The notes: generated by a model not told the origin, from the sequence alone. A stretch of 64,000 nucleotides of DNA from Verrucomicrobiia bacterium (GCA_026125285.1 JAHCLO010000008.1:62001-126000); one strand, 5' to 3'; positions 36,193 through 46,234 are shown, numbered from the stretch's first letter. Translations and numbers: made by a program.

Positions 36193-38718
36193 ATGAGTCC
36201 GCTTCAGTTGATGACTGGATGTAAAGTCACGGCTGCGCCACGTCGTCGGTTGCGGTTTCTTCCCGATGCGGCGTGCCTTGCGTGGTCGCTCTTGTTGCTT
36301 TCCCCCTTCATCGCCACCGCGCAGACCGATCCGCCTCCCGTCTCGTATGTGCGCTCGTTTATCAATGATGTGCCGGACCAGCCCGGCGTGACTGTCTCAG
36401 TCTATGGGGCAGCGGGTGTTGCCAGTTTTACCATTGAGGAAAGGCTACCCAACCCCGCCACGGCGCGGGACATCAGCGATGGCGGCGTCTATCTGGCCGA
36501 GCAAAACGTGATCCGCTGGGGGCCTTATTCCGACATGGAATCCGTCAGCGTGAGCTATCGCCTGACCGGCTTGCCGGCGAGTTATCCGGTGGACGGCGGT
36601 GCGTGGATGGATGGTCAATGGTATTTCTCGCCGGGCGTCACGCTGGTGACGGTGCTGCCGGCTACGTCTGACGAAGAATTGGCAACTCCGCCGGAGCGGG
36701 TGGCGACGCCTGAATTCGATCCAGTCGGTGGAGGTAACGTCCCGGTGGCTGTGACGATTTCCTGCGACACAGAAGACGCGGTCATTTACTACACCACGGA
36801 CGGGAGCTTGCCGACAGACGACGGTTCAGGGAGTTCGACGCTTTACACGGGTGCCGTGCCTCTCGAAACGGCGGGCGTTATCCGCGCCGTGGCTTTCAAG
36901 ACCGACTGGACGCGGAGCATGGCGAGCGTGGCGTATTACGGACCGACCGCCCCACCGGCGGATGCGGCCGTGGCGCGGAGTGTGACGGGAAATTCGACTG
37001 CCTCGCCGCAGGTGGCGTTGAATGTGGCCCCGGGCCTGAGTGCGCAGTGTGTTGCCGTCACGGAAACGCTCCCGCCAGGGGTCCGCGCAGAGTCCGTGAC
37101 CGAGGGCGGCTATTACGACGAACTCAAGCATGTGGTGCGGTGGGGGCCATTCGTGGGAACGATCCCGGAGTCATTGAGCTATACGGTTCAGGCACCGCCG
37201 GGAAATTATCCGGTGAGCGCGGCGTGGAGCGTGGACGGCGTGAGCGCAAGCGAGGAGGGAGCCACAAGTCTAATCGTGGTTGGACCGACGGCGGATCTGG
37301 CCTCCCCGCCGCTGCGGATGCCGACCCCCCGGATTGATCCGGCGATAGCGTCCATCGCGCAGGGAGGTTCCGTGACGGTGGAAATTTCCTGTGCGGATTC
37401 GACGGCGCAGATTCGCTACACCTTGGACGGGAGCCTGCCGACCGAGAGTTCGACGCTTTACACACCGGACGAGACACACTTGACATTCTCCGAGCGAATC
37501 ACGTTACGGGCGGTGGCGTTTCCACCGGCCGGTTCAACTGATTTGTCGAGCATGGCGGCCGTGGGCGAGTATGCACTCGAGGTCATCACCCCTGAGGTTA
37601 TGATGGATTACAGCGTCTCGGGAGAAGGGGGTTTTTCGCCGACAATCGTGAACACCGTTGCGCCAGGAGACGCGGTGGATTGTTACGCCGTGGTGGAAAC
37701 CATTCCTTATGGGTTGTTGACTTCTGAATTGTCGGGAGATGGAAATTGGGATCCGATTGCCAGCGAGATCCGGTGGGGCCCGTATTTGGATCATGCCGAG
37801 CGGGAGTTTTCATACAATATCGAAGGGGCCTCAGTATCGTTCCCATTATCGGGGCGGATCAGCGTCAACGGCTATTCCGTAGCGACCACCGACGCGGCCA
37901 TGGTGCAAATTGACGAGAATTCCACCGGATCGGAACCCGTCACAGATCTGGCCGCCTGCGCGACCATTCATCTGAGCTACAATGTGAACATCAACCCCGC
38001 TCCCGGGATCATCACCGTGACCTCAGCCTCCGGCACCGTGAATTGGGGCGACGGAACCACCACAGCCATCACCACGCCCGCAATGACGCTCCAGAAGGCA
38101 TACAGTGTTCCCGGGACTTATGACATAGTCATTTCAGCCCATTGGGAAGGACACAATAGCGCCGGGGTCACCAAGACTGGTCATGCGACAAACGTGAGGA
38201 AGCCTGATCAGATTCAAGTGGTCACCGACTGCGTGGCACCGCAAATCGTGACCCAACCCTACGATCAGGCGGTGCTGGTCGGGTCCAATGTGTTATTCAC
38301 CGTGAGCGCCTCAAGTTCGGTGCCCATGGGTTACCAGTGGTATTTCAACGAGACATTCCCCATTGTCGGCGCGCGCGCTTCGTCGCTGGCGCTGCCCGCC
38401 GTTCAAGCGCCCTCAGCCGGCACGTATTTGGTGATCATCACCAATGTGTTTGGCAGTGTTATCAGCGACAGCGCAACGCTCACCGTAGTAACACCCCACT
38501 CGACCGGTGCAACCATAGGATCCGATGGGAGCATTTCCTTCACCTTTAAGACCCTGCCATACACCTCGAGCCGGATTTGGGGGGCAACGGAGTTGAGACC
38601 TCCGATCGAGTGGCAACTCTTGGCCACAGTCATTTCCGACGCCAATGGAGACTGCACGTTCGTGGATGACGAAGTGGCTGACTTTCCGGCCCGATTCCTA
38701 ACCATCACAACGCCATAG
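36193..38718 (+). CDS. Secreted multidomain protein with chitobiase C-terminal-type and Ig-like domains
   Basis: A signal peptide (LAWSLLLLSPFIATAQ) is followed by an alternating design. Three related beta domains, each with a V/I-RWGP(Y/F) signature (residues about 100, 320 and 530), alternate with two chitobiase/beta-hexosaminidase C-terminal-type domains. Each of those carries the xIYYTTDGSLPT/IRYTLDGSLPT signature. A PKD-like segment (about 600-680) and an Ig-like domain (TQPYDQAVLVGSNVLFTVSA...YQWYFN) close the protein. It is likely an extracellular adhesion or substrate-binding protein. ATG 36193 is preferred over 36103 because the added residues lack signal-like features; 36211 is also possible. 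It lies 126 bp after the beta-helix gene and may be co-expressed. Confidence 0.78.
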   Translation: MSPLQLMTGCKVTAAPRRRLRFLPDAACLAWSLLLLSPFIATAQTDPPPVSYVRSFINDVPDQPGVTVSVYGAAGVASFTIEERLPNPATARDISDGGVYLAEQNVIRWGPYSDMESVSVSYRLTGLPASYPVDGGAWMDGQWYFSPGVTLVTVLPATSDEELATPPERVATPEFDPVGGGNVPVAVTISCDTEDAVIYYTTDGSLPTDDGSGSSTLYTGAVPLETAGVIRAVAFKTDWTRSMASVAYYGPTAPPADAAVARSVTGNSTASPQVALNVAPGLSAQCVAVTETLPPGVRAESVTEGGYYDELKHVVRWGPFVGTIPESLSYTVQAPPGNYPVSAAWSVDGVSASEEGATSLIVVGPTADLASPPLRMPTPRIDPAIASIAQGGSVTVEISCADSTAQIRYTLDGSLPTESSTLYTPDETHLTFSERITLRAVAFPPAGSTDLSSMAAVGEYALEVITPEVMMDYSVSGEGGFSPTIVNTVAPGDAVDCYAVVETIPYGLLTSELSGDGNWDPIASEIRWGPYLDHAEREFSYNIEGASVSFPLSGRISVNGYSVATTDAAMVQIDENSTGSEPVTDLAACATIHLSYNVNINPAPGIITVTSASGTVNWGDGTTTAITTPAMTLQKAYSVPGTYDIVISAHWEGHNSAGVTKTGHATNVRKPDQIQVVTDCVAPQIVTQPYDQAVLVGSNVLFTVSASSSVPMGYQWYFNETFPIVGARASSLALPAVQAPSAGTYLVIITNVFGSVISDSATLTVVTPHSTGATIGSDGSISFTFKTLPYTSSRIWGATELRPPIEWQLLATVISDANGDCTFVDDEVADFPARFLTITTP

Positions 38719-38868
38719 CCCGAAACGAGCGCGCTGGTCCAGCCAAACGGCAATTGTTCCCACGAGGAGTCGCACGAACCAACGTAAATTATCTTTCTGG
38801 CGGATGCGGATGAGGTTCTTCATTCAAGCGACTCGGAACCAATCTGCACGTCTGCGTCAGGCAAGAGG

Positions 38869-39258
38869 GTGCGTCGCAAGAAGTCAACCACGCCAGGAAA
38901 CTTCTCAACGCAAGTGAATTCCGCGCGCAGCCGCATTCTGGGGGGCATTCACTTTCAATTTGCGAGCGAACAGGCCGCGCACAGCGGAGAAGCCATCGGC
39001 CGGTTCGTTGCCAGAAACTGGCTTCTGCCAAACGAAACACTGCCTCGCCTGGTCATGGAACGGTTCAGCGACGGGAGACTGGCGATCCGAATCCACGGGC
39101 CTCCGGGCATCGCCTATGACCTTGAGCGCACGACCGATTTTCGGTCCTGGGCCTTGGAATGGTCGGGCGTTGGCCGCCCCGGTGGTGAAGCGGTCTTTGT
39201 GTCTGTGGAGGTGCAAGGAGCCGCGTTCTTTCGGTTGGTGACGCCTGAGCAGGATTGA
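38869..39258 (+). CDS. Small protein or remnant with a C-terminal secreted-protein-type domain
   Basis: The last 70 residues (MERFSDGRLAIRIHGPPGIAYDLERTTDFRSW followed by FFRLV) look like the beta-rich C-terminal domain found at the ends of large verrucomicrobial secreted proteins. A related ending occurs in the 1451-4360 gene (YAIEYSTNP...W). Here it has no upstream body. The GTG start at 38869 lacks a clear ribosome-binding site, and the first 40 residues are basic and uninformative. It is probably the surviving 3' end of a larger gene, though a genuine small gene is possible. Confidence 0.45.
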   Translation: MRRKKSTTPGNFSTQVNSARSRILGGIHFQFASEQAAHSGEAIGRFVARNWLLPNETLPRLVMERFSDGRLAIRIHGPPGIAYDLERTTDFRSWALEWSGVGRPGGEAVFVSVEVQGAAFFRLVTPEQD

Positions 39259-39344
39259 GTTGCTTTCTCGGACAATATCCCATCGGGCAGTGGCGGGACC
39301 GTCACCATTTCAAGTCGCCGCTTGCCGACGTCTTGTGAAAGCCT

Positions 39345-40370
39345 ATGCTCCTGCCCGTGAAGCGAAGACGCTTTCTTCAGTCGCTGCCTGCTACCGCCGC
39401 CGGCTTGCCGCTGGTTGCCAGTTCTGTCGCTTGGGCCGATGAGATTGCGTCGGCTCCCAAGCTGCAAACGGTGCGCGGCGGTTTTGCGCTGGATGAAAAC
39501 CGGGCGCGTTTCTTTTCCAAAGCGGTGAAGTCGCCATTCAAGGTGATGGTGATTGCGGATACGCACCTGTTTCGTGATGACGAGCGGGGCGAGCTTTTTC
39601 GTCCCTACAGCGCGCGGATGGCCCGAGCGTATAACCAGACGCGCCACTTCAAGACCGGCGAACCCACCAATCCCGAGGCCGGTCTGGTGGAAGCCTTGCG
39701 CCTGGCCAAGGAGGCGAAAGTGGAACTCGTCGCGTTGGTGGGCGACATGGTGAGTTTCCCATCGGAGGCAGCGGTCGAGTGGCTTGCCGAGCGATTGACG
39801 GAAGCAGCGTTGCCCTATCTTTACGTGGCCGGAAACCATGACTGGCATTACGAGGGGATGGAAGGGGCATTGGAGAACTTGCGATGGACGTGGATCGAAA
39901 AGCGATTGCGGCCGCTGTATCAGGGCCAGAATCCCCTGATGGCGGTGCGCGAAGTCAATGGCGTGCGGTTCGTGGCGCTGGATGACTCGCACTACGAGAT
40001 TCTGCCGGAGCAACTGGAGTTTTATCGGGCGCAGGTGCGGAGCGGACAACCGTTGGTGTTGTTGGTTCATATCCCGCTTTACGCCCCGGGCCGATCAGTG
40101 GGCTACGGGTGCGGCCATCCGCAGTGGGGCGCGGCTACGGATCGGAACTTTGAACTGGAGCGTCGTCCGCGCTGGCCACCAGCGGGTCACACGGAAGTGA
40201 CGATGACCTTTCATCGGGAGGTGTTCAGCACGCCCAACCTGCTGGGCGTATGCGCGGGCCATATCCATCGCTCTTCACTGGACGTGCTGGATGGCATCCC
40301 GCAGATTGTCACCGATGCAAACGCGACGGCGGCATACCTGCTCGCCGAGTTTCTTCCAGCAGTCGGATGA
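39345..40370 (+). CDS. Tat-exported calcineurin-like metallophosphoesterase
   Basis: The N-terminus KRRRFLQSLPATAAGLPLVAS is twin-arginine-type. Metallophosphoesterase motifs occur in order: VIADTHLF (D-x-H), LVGDMVS (GD), VAGNHDWHYE (GNHD), LLVHIPLY (H) and CAGHIHR (GHxH). These residues hold a two-metal centre that hydrolyses phosphomono- or diesters, or acts on nucleotides. About 341 residues. Export suggests phosphate or nucleotide scavenging outside the cytoplasm, which is inference. It precedes a second Tat-exported gene by 143 bp. Confidence 0.88.
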   Translation: MLLPVKRRRFLQSLPATAAGLPLVASSVAWADEIASAPKLQTVRGGFALDENRARFFSKAVKSPFKVMVIADTHLFRDDERGELFRPYSARMARAYNQTRHFKTGEPTNPEAGLVEALRLAKEAKVELVALVGDMVSFPSEAAVEWLAERLTEAALPYLYVAGNHDWHYEGMEGALENLRWTWIEKRLRPLYQGQNPLMAVREVNGVRFVALDDSHYEILPEQLEFYRAQVRSGQPLVLLVHIPLYAPGRSVGYGCGHPQWGAATDRNFELERRPRWPPAGHTEVTMTFHREVFSTPNLLGVCAGHIHRSSLDVLDGIPQIVTDANATAAYLLAEFLPAVG

Positions 40371-40513
40371 GTGTGTGACAACCAATTTGGATCAAAAGGG
40401 TCGGGAGACTGTGTTGGCGGCGACCAGCACCGGTTGGCGGTCTGTTATCCAAGTTGTCGTCCGCCTGGGCCAACTTCTCATCGTGTGAGATTCACTCCAA
40501 GCCACAGCAAACC

Positions 40514-41869
40514 ATGAAAAACAAATCTTCACCAGCGTCTCTGAATCGTCGCGCCTTCGTTCGTCGCGGGCTGGCGGTTCTGACTACTGTTTCCATCGTG
40601 CCCGGTTATGTGTTGGGCTTGCGCGGTCAGACACCGCCCAGCCGGCGACTCAACCTCGCGGCGCTCGGCATGGGTGGTCGCGGAGGACAGATCGCCGGCA
40701 TGTTCCGGTCGCAAAACACTTTGGCGGTGTGCGACGCGGACGCGCGCCAGGCGGAGAATGGCCGCAAGCACTACGGGGCAGCGCCGTTCTATCAGGATTA
40801 CCGGCGTCTGCTGGACGATCATGGGAAGTCGCTCGATGGGGTGGTCATTGCCTCGGCGGACAACACCCACGCCATGCTCGCCACGGCGGCGATGAAGCGC
40901 GGCAAACACGTTTTCTGCGAAAAACCGCTCACGCGCACCATCGGCGAGGCGCGGGCGTTGCGGGCCCTGGCGGAGCAGCAGAAAGTCATCACGCAGATGG
41001 GCAACCAGGGACATTCCTCGGATCGCATCCGCGACGTGTGCGAGTGGATTTGGGATGGCGCGATTGGCCGGGTTCACACGGTTCATGCCTGCTGCGGGAG
41101 CAACTACAGCCGGATTGAGCAACTGCCGCTGCTGGCGGAGCGTCCGCCCGTGCCGCCGGAGTTGAACTGGGACTTGTGGGTGGGGACAGCGCCCTTCCAA
41201 CCCTATGCGCCCATGTATCTCAACGGGAAATGGCGGGGCTGGTCGGCCTTTGGCAGCGGCGTCATCGGGGATTGGGTCTGTCACGTGGTGGACCCGGCTT
41301 TTTGGGCGCTGGACATGGGAGCGCCCGCCGCTCTGATGGCAGAAGTCAAGGGCTATGATCCCGCCAGGCACGGCGCGACCTTCCCGCCCGGGACCAAGAT
41401 CACCTACGAGTTTCCCGCCAAAGGCGCGCGCGGCCCGGTGAAATTGATTTGGTATGACGGCATTGAACGCCCGCCGCATCTGCCGGAGTTGGGGAAGGGA
41501 AATGCAGTGCCCGGCACGGGCGCTATGATCGTGGGTGATGGCGGAGTAATCCTGCACGGCTCGCATGGTGCCGGCAACGCGCAGATTCTGCCGGAGGAAA
41601 AGATGGCTGCTTACCAGCGGCCGGCACAGAAACTCCGCCGGGTGCACGGCTCGCACGCGGACGATTGGTTTGACGCTATTCGCGAAGGTCGGCCGGCAGG
41701 ATCGAACTTCACCTACGGCGCCGCATTGACCGAAATTGCCTTGCTCGGCGTCATCGCACTGCGCTTTCCGGGGCAGCGATTGGAATGGGATGCCGCGGCG
41801 ATGCGTTTCCGCAATTCGTCCGAAGCGAACCGTTTAGTAAATCCGCCCGCGCGGCAACTGACGGCTTGA
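40514..41869 (+). CDS. Tat-exported Gfo/Idh/MocA-family oxidoreductase
   Basis: LNRRAFVRRGLAVLTTVSIVPG is a twin-arginine signal. The Rossmann part has LAALGMGGRGGQIA, and the family lysine lies in HVFCEKPLTRTIGEARAL. Such secreted Gfo/Idh/MocA proteins with bound NAD(P) are numerous in Planctomycetes and Verrucomicrobia. They act on glycosides or sugar derivatives, some cleaving glycosidic bonds through NAD-dependent oxidation-elimination. The specific substrate is unknown. ATG 40514 is used because it starts the Tat signal. Confidence 0.9.
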   Translation: MKNKSSPASLNRRAFVRRGLAVLTTVSIVPGYVLGLRGQTPPSRRLNLAALGMGGRGGQIAGMFRSQNTLAVCDADARQAENGRKHYGAAPFYQDYRRLLDDHGKSLDGVVIASADNTHAMLATAAMKRGKHVFCEKPLTRTIGEARALRALAEQQKVITQMGNQGHSSDRIRDVCEWIWDGAIGRVHTVHACCGSNYSRIEQLPLLAERPPVPPELNWDLWVGTAPFQPYAPMYLNGKWRGWSAFGSGVIGDWVCHVVDPAFWALDMGAPAALMAEVKGYDPARHGATFPPGTKITYEFPAKGARGPVKLIWYDGIERPPHLPELGKGNAVPGTGAMIVGDGGVILHGSHGAGNAQILPEEKMAAYQRPAQKLRRVHGSHADDWFDAIREGRPAGSNFTYGAALTEIALLGVIALRFPGQRLEWDAAAMRFRNSSEANRLVNPPARQLTA

Positions 41870-42108
41870 GGGTCTCACGAGGAAATCGTGATGGCGCTGG
41901 CGGACTTGACGGCTGGCGATTGGAGCGCGCGGTATGAGCATGGTCCGTTTGGGGATGGGACACTGTGTCCTGTTTTGGGTCGCAATGTGCGACGGAGCAA
42001 AGCTAATCACACGCCTAAATCGAGTGGCAAGAATCCTGCCTTCGGGAACGCTAAAGGAAGCACTGTCCAGCAACCGTAGGCTGACACAATGCGACAACCA
42101 ATTACGCC

Positions 42109-42609
42109 ATGAACCTGGTAACGACAACCCACCCGCAGCCAATGCGGGCGCGCAGGGCATTTGCGCTGGCTGAAGTCCTCGTGACGGTGGCCTTGCTGGC
42201 GATCATGTTCGTCACTCTTTATTTGGGCATGTCCTCTTCATTTGCCGTGACGCGGCTTTCCCGGGAGAACCTGCGGGCCACGCAGATCATGCTCGAGCGG
42301 GTGGAAGGCATCCGGCTCTACAACTGGAATCAATTGTGTTACAGCAACATGCTGGCCACCAACTTCACCACCTATTACTACCCGTTTGCCACCAACGATC
42401 AGTCCAAAGGAATTGCTTACCAGGGAACGATGGTCGTGGCGCCGGCCAATCTAAATCCCACGGCCAGCTACGCCAATGACATGCGCGCCATCACGGTGTC
42501 GGTTTTTTGGACCAACAGCAATGGCGGGGACACGCAGATTGTGCGACGACGCAGCATGACCACCTACGCAGCGCGCAATGGCGTCCAGAATTACGTCTAT
42601 AACAATTGA
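42109..42609 (+). CDS. Type IV pilin-like minor pseudopilin (PilV-type)
   Basis: A short basic leader (MRARRA) precedes the hydrophobic prepilin helix FALAEVLVTVALLAIMFVTLYLG with the expected Glu five residues after the cleavage site. The residue before the cleavage site is Ala rather than the usual Gly, which prepilin peptidase tolerates in some pilins. The C-terminal 110 residues form an uncharacterised globular part. First gene of a three-gene minor-pilin set, 15 bp before the second. It probably primes assembly of a type IV pilus or type II secretion filament. Confidence 0.82.
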   Translation: MNLVTTTHPQPMRARRAFALAEVLVTVALLAIMFVTLYLGMSSSFAVTRLSRENLRATQIMLERVEGIRLYNWNQLCYSNMLATNFTTYYYPFATNDQSKGIAYQGTMVVAPANLNPTASYANDMRAITVSVFWTNSNGGDTQIVRRRSMTTYAARNGVQNYVYNN

Positions 42610-42624
42610 CCCGGCGCTCCGGAT

Positions 42625-43176
42625 ATGAAACTCCATTTGTCCTCTGCTCCAGCGTTCCGGCGCGGTCGGTGCGCAGGTTTGAGCCTGCTGGAAATGCTCG
42701 TGGCCATGACCATCTCCACCCTCGTCATGGCCGGCGTTGGATCGGTGACCATCTTTACGGCCCGCAGTTTCGTGGCTTTGGGCAACTATGCCGATCTGGA
42801 CGAGGCCAGCCGCAATGCACTGGACGTCTTGAGCCGGGACGTGCGGCAGGCACGTGCGGTGACCGCGCACACGCCTCAGAAGCTCACGCTCCTGGCCAAT
42901 GACAACAGCACCTTGACCTATACGTACAATCCCTCGACCAGCCAGTTAACCCGGCAGAGCGCCAGCAGCACCACCGTGTTGCTCGAACAATGCGACTTTC
43001 TCAAATTCAATATTTACCAGCGCAATCCCTCGAACAACTGGACTTGGTATCCGGTGCAGTCGGACGTCTCCACCGCCAAACTGATAGACGTAAGCTGGCG
43101 TTGTTCACGCCAGATTCTGGGCCAGAAGGTCAATACCGAGAGTGTACAAACCGCCAAAATTGTAATCCGCAACTAA
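42625..43176 (+). CDS. Prepilin N-terminal methylation-type minor pilin (PilW-type)
   Basis: The RRGRCAGLSLLEMLVAMTISTLVMAGVGS segment holds a G|LSLLE prepilin peptidase site and hydrophobic helix. The following LDEASRNALDVLSRDVRQARAVT is the helical continuation typical of PilW/GspJ-like proteins. The C-terminal half, with SSTTVLLEQCDFLKFNIY, is a beta-rich pseudopilin head. At 183 residues the size is usual. It lies between the other two pilin-like genes, 15 bp and 24 bp from its neighbours, so it is in the same operon. Confidence 0.85.
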   Translation: MKLHLSSAPAFRRGRCAGLSLLEMLVAMTISTLVMAGVGSVTIFTARSFVALGNYADLDEASRNALDVLSRDVRQARAVTAHTPQKLTLLANDNSTLTYTYNPSTSQLTRQSASSTTVLLEQCDFLKFNIYQRNPSNNWTWYPVQSDVSTAKLIDVSWRCSRQILGQKVNTESVQTAKIVIRN

Positions 43177-43200
43177 CCTCTCAATCCCGTAGCTTTGTTT

Positions 43201-44604
43201 ATGAAAACGCTCACTTGTTCATCCTCCCGGCAACAGGGCGGCATTCTGGTCGCCGGACTGGTCGTCGCTTTCATCATTGGGGCCACCCTGGCGGGGTATA
43301 TGGTCATGACCCAAAGCCAGAATACCTCGGTGGTGCGGTCGCAGGTTTGGAACAGCGCGATTGCGCTTTCCGAGGCGGGCGTCGAAGACGCGCTGGCGAT
43401 GATCAACAAGTACAACGCCAACTTCGACCAACTTCAGGCATGGACGAACAGTGCCTCCCTCTCGGCGGACAACTGGACCGCCATTGCGGGCAATGTTTAT
43501 TACGTCCGCCGTTACATTGGCAACAACTACTATGATGTTTATGTCACCAACGCCAATAATACGCCCACCATTTACTCCGCCGGGATGGTTCATTGGAGTT
43601 ACTCCTATGCGTCCGCGCCGTTGGGTTTCCTGGCCAATGTCAACGGCGTTTCGCCCTCCTCCGGCACGACTGTGAGCCGCAAGTTGGAAGTCCGCACCAA
43701 GATTGATCCTTTGTTCAATGTCGCGATGGCCGCCGAAAAGACGATCAATCTCAACGGCAACAATATCATGACCGATAGTTTTGACTCCGCCGACCCGGAT
43801 TTCAGCGACAACGGCAGCTACCCAACGGGCATGCCCAACAAGACCAAAGCCGGCGGCGATGTCGTATCGAACGATACCATCATCAACACTCTCAATGTGG
43901 GCAACGCCAAGATCAAAGGTGTGGTCAAGACGGGGCCCAAAGGCACGATCAGCATCGGTCCGAACGGATCCGTGGGCGACCGGGCGTGGGTGGAAGGGGG
44001 GAGCAAAGGGATTCAGCCCGGACATTCGGCCGACGACATGAACGTCCTCTTCCCCATCCCCACGGCGCCCGAGGTCAGTTATTACACACCACCGTCCGGG
44101 ACGGTGGGTGGCGTGTACTACAATGCCATACTGGGCAATCAGAATTATGTCCTCGGAAGCATGGGGGCCGGCACGTACAGAGTATTGGTCACCGGCAACG
44201 CTACATTAAAGGTCACGGGCAACATCAACCTGACAGGCAACGACATTATTCGCATCGCCACAAACGCATCGCTGAGACTCTACATGGCGGGCAGCTCCGC
44301 CAAGATTGCGGGCAATGGCATCGTGAATGAGAACGGAAACGCTGCCACCTTCTATTACTTCGGCTTGGCGTCGAACCAGAGTCTGGACTTCGCCGGCAAT
44401 GCCTCTTTCACCGGCGTCATCTACGCGCCTGCCACCAACTTCGCGCTTGGTGGCGGTGGCAGTGATACGTATGACTTTGTGGGGTCCAGCGTCACCAAGA
44501 CCGTTAAAATGAACGGTCACTTCAACTTCCACTACGATGAAAACCTGAAGCGTGTGGGTATGGGCCGAGGCTACATCCCCACCAAATGGGAGGAAGTGCG
44601 TTAA
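43201..44604 (+). CDS. PilX-like pilus-assembly protein with large C-terminal beta-rich domain
   Basis: The N-terminus has QQGGILVAGLVVAFIIGATLAGYMVMTQSQN and then RSQVWNSAIALSEAGVEDALAMIN, the PilX/GspK-like pattern of a membrane helix plus helical stalk. From about residue 165 the protein is beta-rich and asparagine/glycine-rich (NVAMAAEKTINLNGNNIMTDSFDSADP, later ITGDI-like NINLTGNDIIRI). It resembles large beta-solenoid heads attached to minor pilins in this phylum. ATG 43195 is also in frame. As the third gene of the set it may form a pilus tip or adhesin; this role is inference. Confidence 0.8.
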   Translation: MKTLTCSSSRQQGGILVAGLVVAFIIGATLAGYMVMTQSQNTSVVRSQVWNSAIALSEAGVEDALAMINKYNANFDQLQAWTNSASLSADNWTAIAGNVYYVRRYIGNNYYDVYVTNANNTPTIYSAGMVHWSYSYASAPLGFLANVNGVSPSSGTTVSRKLEVRTKIDPLFNVAMAAEKTINLNGNNIMTDSFDSADPDFSDNGSYPTGMPNKTKAGGDVVSNDTIINTLNVGNAKIKGVVKTGPKGTISIGPNGSVGDRAWVEGGSKGIQPGHSADDMNVLFPIPTAPEVSYYTPPSGTVGGVYYNAILGNQNYVLGSMGAGTYRVLVTGNATLKVTGNINLTGNDIIRIATNASLRLYMAGSSAKIAGNGIVNENGNAATFYYFGLASNQSLDFAGNASFTGVIYAPATNFALGGGGSDTYDFVGSSVTKTVKMNGHFNFHYDENLKRVGMGRGYIPTKWEEVR

Positions 44605-45120
44605 TGCCGGAATTTTCACACTCCGCATCAATGGCTGACTGACTGGAGCACCGGTCTGTGACCGGCTTAGGTCCTTCCGACTGCGACAAGTACTGCCACA
44701 AACAAATCGCGCAACAAGGTAGGGCGCGTCATTCCGTGCGCGCCATCTAGCAAACGGAAGGCAGACTGTGGCGCGCACGGAGTGACACGCCCTACCGATC
44801 CCGAGGGCAGGTCTTCAAAATCCTGAGTCCGCGTACCAATTGGTCGCAGCCCGGCGCACCGTTCGGTTGGTTCGTGCCGGGTGTGAAAATTGTTCGACTG
44901 GGGCATTAACCCAAGCCTGTCGGGACGATCCATTAGCGCCGGGGGACATCCCGGCGAGTCTCTCCCATCGAGAATTCGCGGCCTGTGAAGTCGGCGCGAA
45001 GCTGTTTCAAGGTGATGGACTTCCTGTGTGTAATTGGCTCAGAAATGTGCTTGCCCTGGATTCTGGTTTGGCCAATATCGGTCATCAACAACGCAATAAA
45101 CCCTGATTCAATTTCATTTT
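44605..45120. other. Intergenic region carrying a palindromic repeat
   Basis: A 79-bp inverted-repeat element at 44718-44796 (listed separately) lies about 110 bp after the pilin gene. The rest has no convincing gene; the 44840-45106 frame lacks recognisable features. No clear promoter was identified for cysK, whose ATG follows an A/T-rich stretch without a strong ribosome-binding site. Confidence 0.55.
44718..44796. repeat. REP-like inverted repeat element with 27-bp arms
   Basis: The left arm at 44718-44744 begins 'ggtagggcgcgtcattccgt' and ends 'gcgcgcc'; the right arm at 44770-44796 is its reverse complement with two mismatches. The 25-nt loop differs. A nearly identical arm is embedded in the GH84 gene at 15142-15168, so this is a dispersed repeat family rather than a gene-specific terminator. 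Confidence 0.85.
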
Positions 45121-46104
45121 ATGGGACGCATCTATAACAACATCGTGGAAACTGTGGGACGCACTCCGCTGGTGCGTTTGAATCGCGTGACGGCCGGACT
45201 GCCGGCCACCGTGTTGCTCAAGTGCGAATTCTTCAATCCGCTCGGCAGCGTCAAGGACCGCATTGGCCAATCCATGATTGAAGACGCCGAGCGGCGCGGC
45301 GTGCTTAAGCAGGATACGGTGATCATTGAACCGACCAGCGGCAACACCGGCATCGCGCTGGCGTTTGTAGCGGCGGCCAAAGGGTATCAACTCATTTTGA
45401 CCATGCCGGAAACGATGTCGCTGGAGCGGCGCACGTTGCTGGCCATGTTGGGAGCGAAGCTGGTGTTGACGCCGGGCACGGAGGGAATGAAAGGCGCCAT
45501 TGCCAAGGCCGAGCAATTGGCCCGGGAAACGCCCAACTCGTGGATTCCGCAGCAGTTTGAAAACGCTGCCAATCCACAAATTCACCGCCAGACCACGGCG
45601 GAGGAAATCTGGCAGGATACCGACGGCAAGGTGGACATCCTGGTCGCGGCGGTCGGCACCGGCGGTACGATTACCGGATGTCTGGAAGTCATCAAAACGC
45701 GCAAAGCGTCGTTCCAAGCCATTGCGGTGGAGCCCAAGGATTCTCCCGTCATCTCCCAGACCCTGGCCGGACAACCGCTCAAGCCCGGCCCGCATAAGAT
45801 TCAGGGGACCGGGGCGGGCTTCGTTCCCAAGAATCTTCACCTGAAGGATGAACAGGGTCGCCCACAGATCACCGAGTGCATCCAGGTTTCCAACGATGAC
45901 GCGTTCGCCATGGCGCGGAGACTGGCCAAGGAAGAAGGCATCCTGGTGGGCATCTCTACCGGAGCGAATGTCTGTGCGGCCATTGAAGTCGCCAAGCGGC
46001 CGGAGAACGAGGGCAAACTGATCGTGACCGTGGCGTGTTCGACGGGAGAACGGTATCTCAGTACGCCCCTGGCGGCGGAGGCCAGGGCCGCAGTGGGCGG
46101 ATAG
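45121..46104 (+). CDS. cysK: Cysteine synthase A (O-acetylserine sulfhydrylase)
   Basis: PLP-dependent enzyme that makes cysteine from O-acetylserine and sulfide. The Schiff-base lysine is K45 in [11 protein letters not shown]. The substrate loop TSGNTG (74-79) and the phosphate-binding GTGGTITG (about 179-186) are present. VGISTGAN and the C-terminal TGERYLST are also typical. The length of 327 residues is slightly above the 310-320 norm. The gene stands alone between the pilin operon and rho. Confidence 0.95.
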   Translation: MGRIYNNIVETVGRTPLVRLNRVTAGLPATVLLKCEFFNPLGSVKDRIGQSMIEDAERRGVLKQDTVIIEPTSGNTGIALAFVAAAKGYQLILTMPETMSLERRTLLAMLGAKLVLTPGTEGMKGAIAKAEQLARETPNSWIPQQFENAANPQIHRQTTAEEIWQDTDGKVDILVAAVGTGGTITGCLEVIKTRKASFQAIAVEPKDSPVISQTLAGQPLKPGPHKIQGTGAGFVPKNLHLKDEQGRPQITECIQVSNDDAFAMARRLAKEEGILVGISTGANVCAAIEVAKRPENEGKLIVTVACSTGERYLSTPLAAEARAAVGG

Positions 46105-46204
46105 ACTCGACGGGATAAGCCGCAACTCCATGCATGGCTCGGTGGCGCGGTTCCGGGCACGGGTGTTCGTGGTCGGAAATGTTTGGGTTTTGGCAAAAAA
46201 TGAG

Positions 46205-46234
46205 TTGCACTCGGTCAGGATTACGCCTATTTAG
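46205..46234 (+). promoter_or_regulatory. Possible sigma-70-type promoter upstream of rho
   Basis: TTGCAC at 46205-46210 and TATTTA at 46229-46234 are separated by 18 bp, close to the -35/-10 consensus spacing. The region lies 140 bp before the rho ATG, leaving room for a leader. Sequence-only evidence. Confidence 0.3.

Noticed and set aside
44700..44800. CRISPR array or attachment site
   Set aside because: Only one pair of inverted arms, no direct repeats with regular spacers, and no cas, integrase or tRNA nearby.
44605..45120. Riboswitch upstream of cysK
   Set aside because: No conserved SAM- or other riboswitch core could be recognised; the inverted repeat is dispersed elsewhere in the window.
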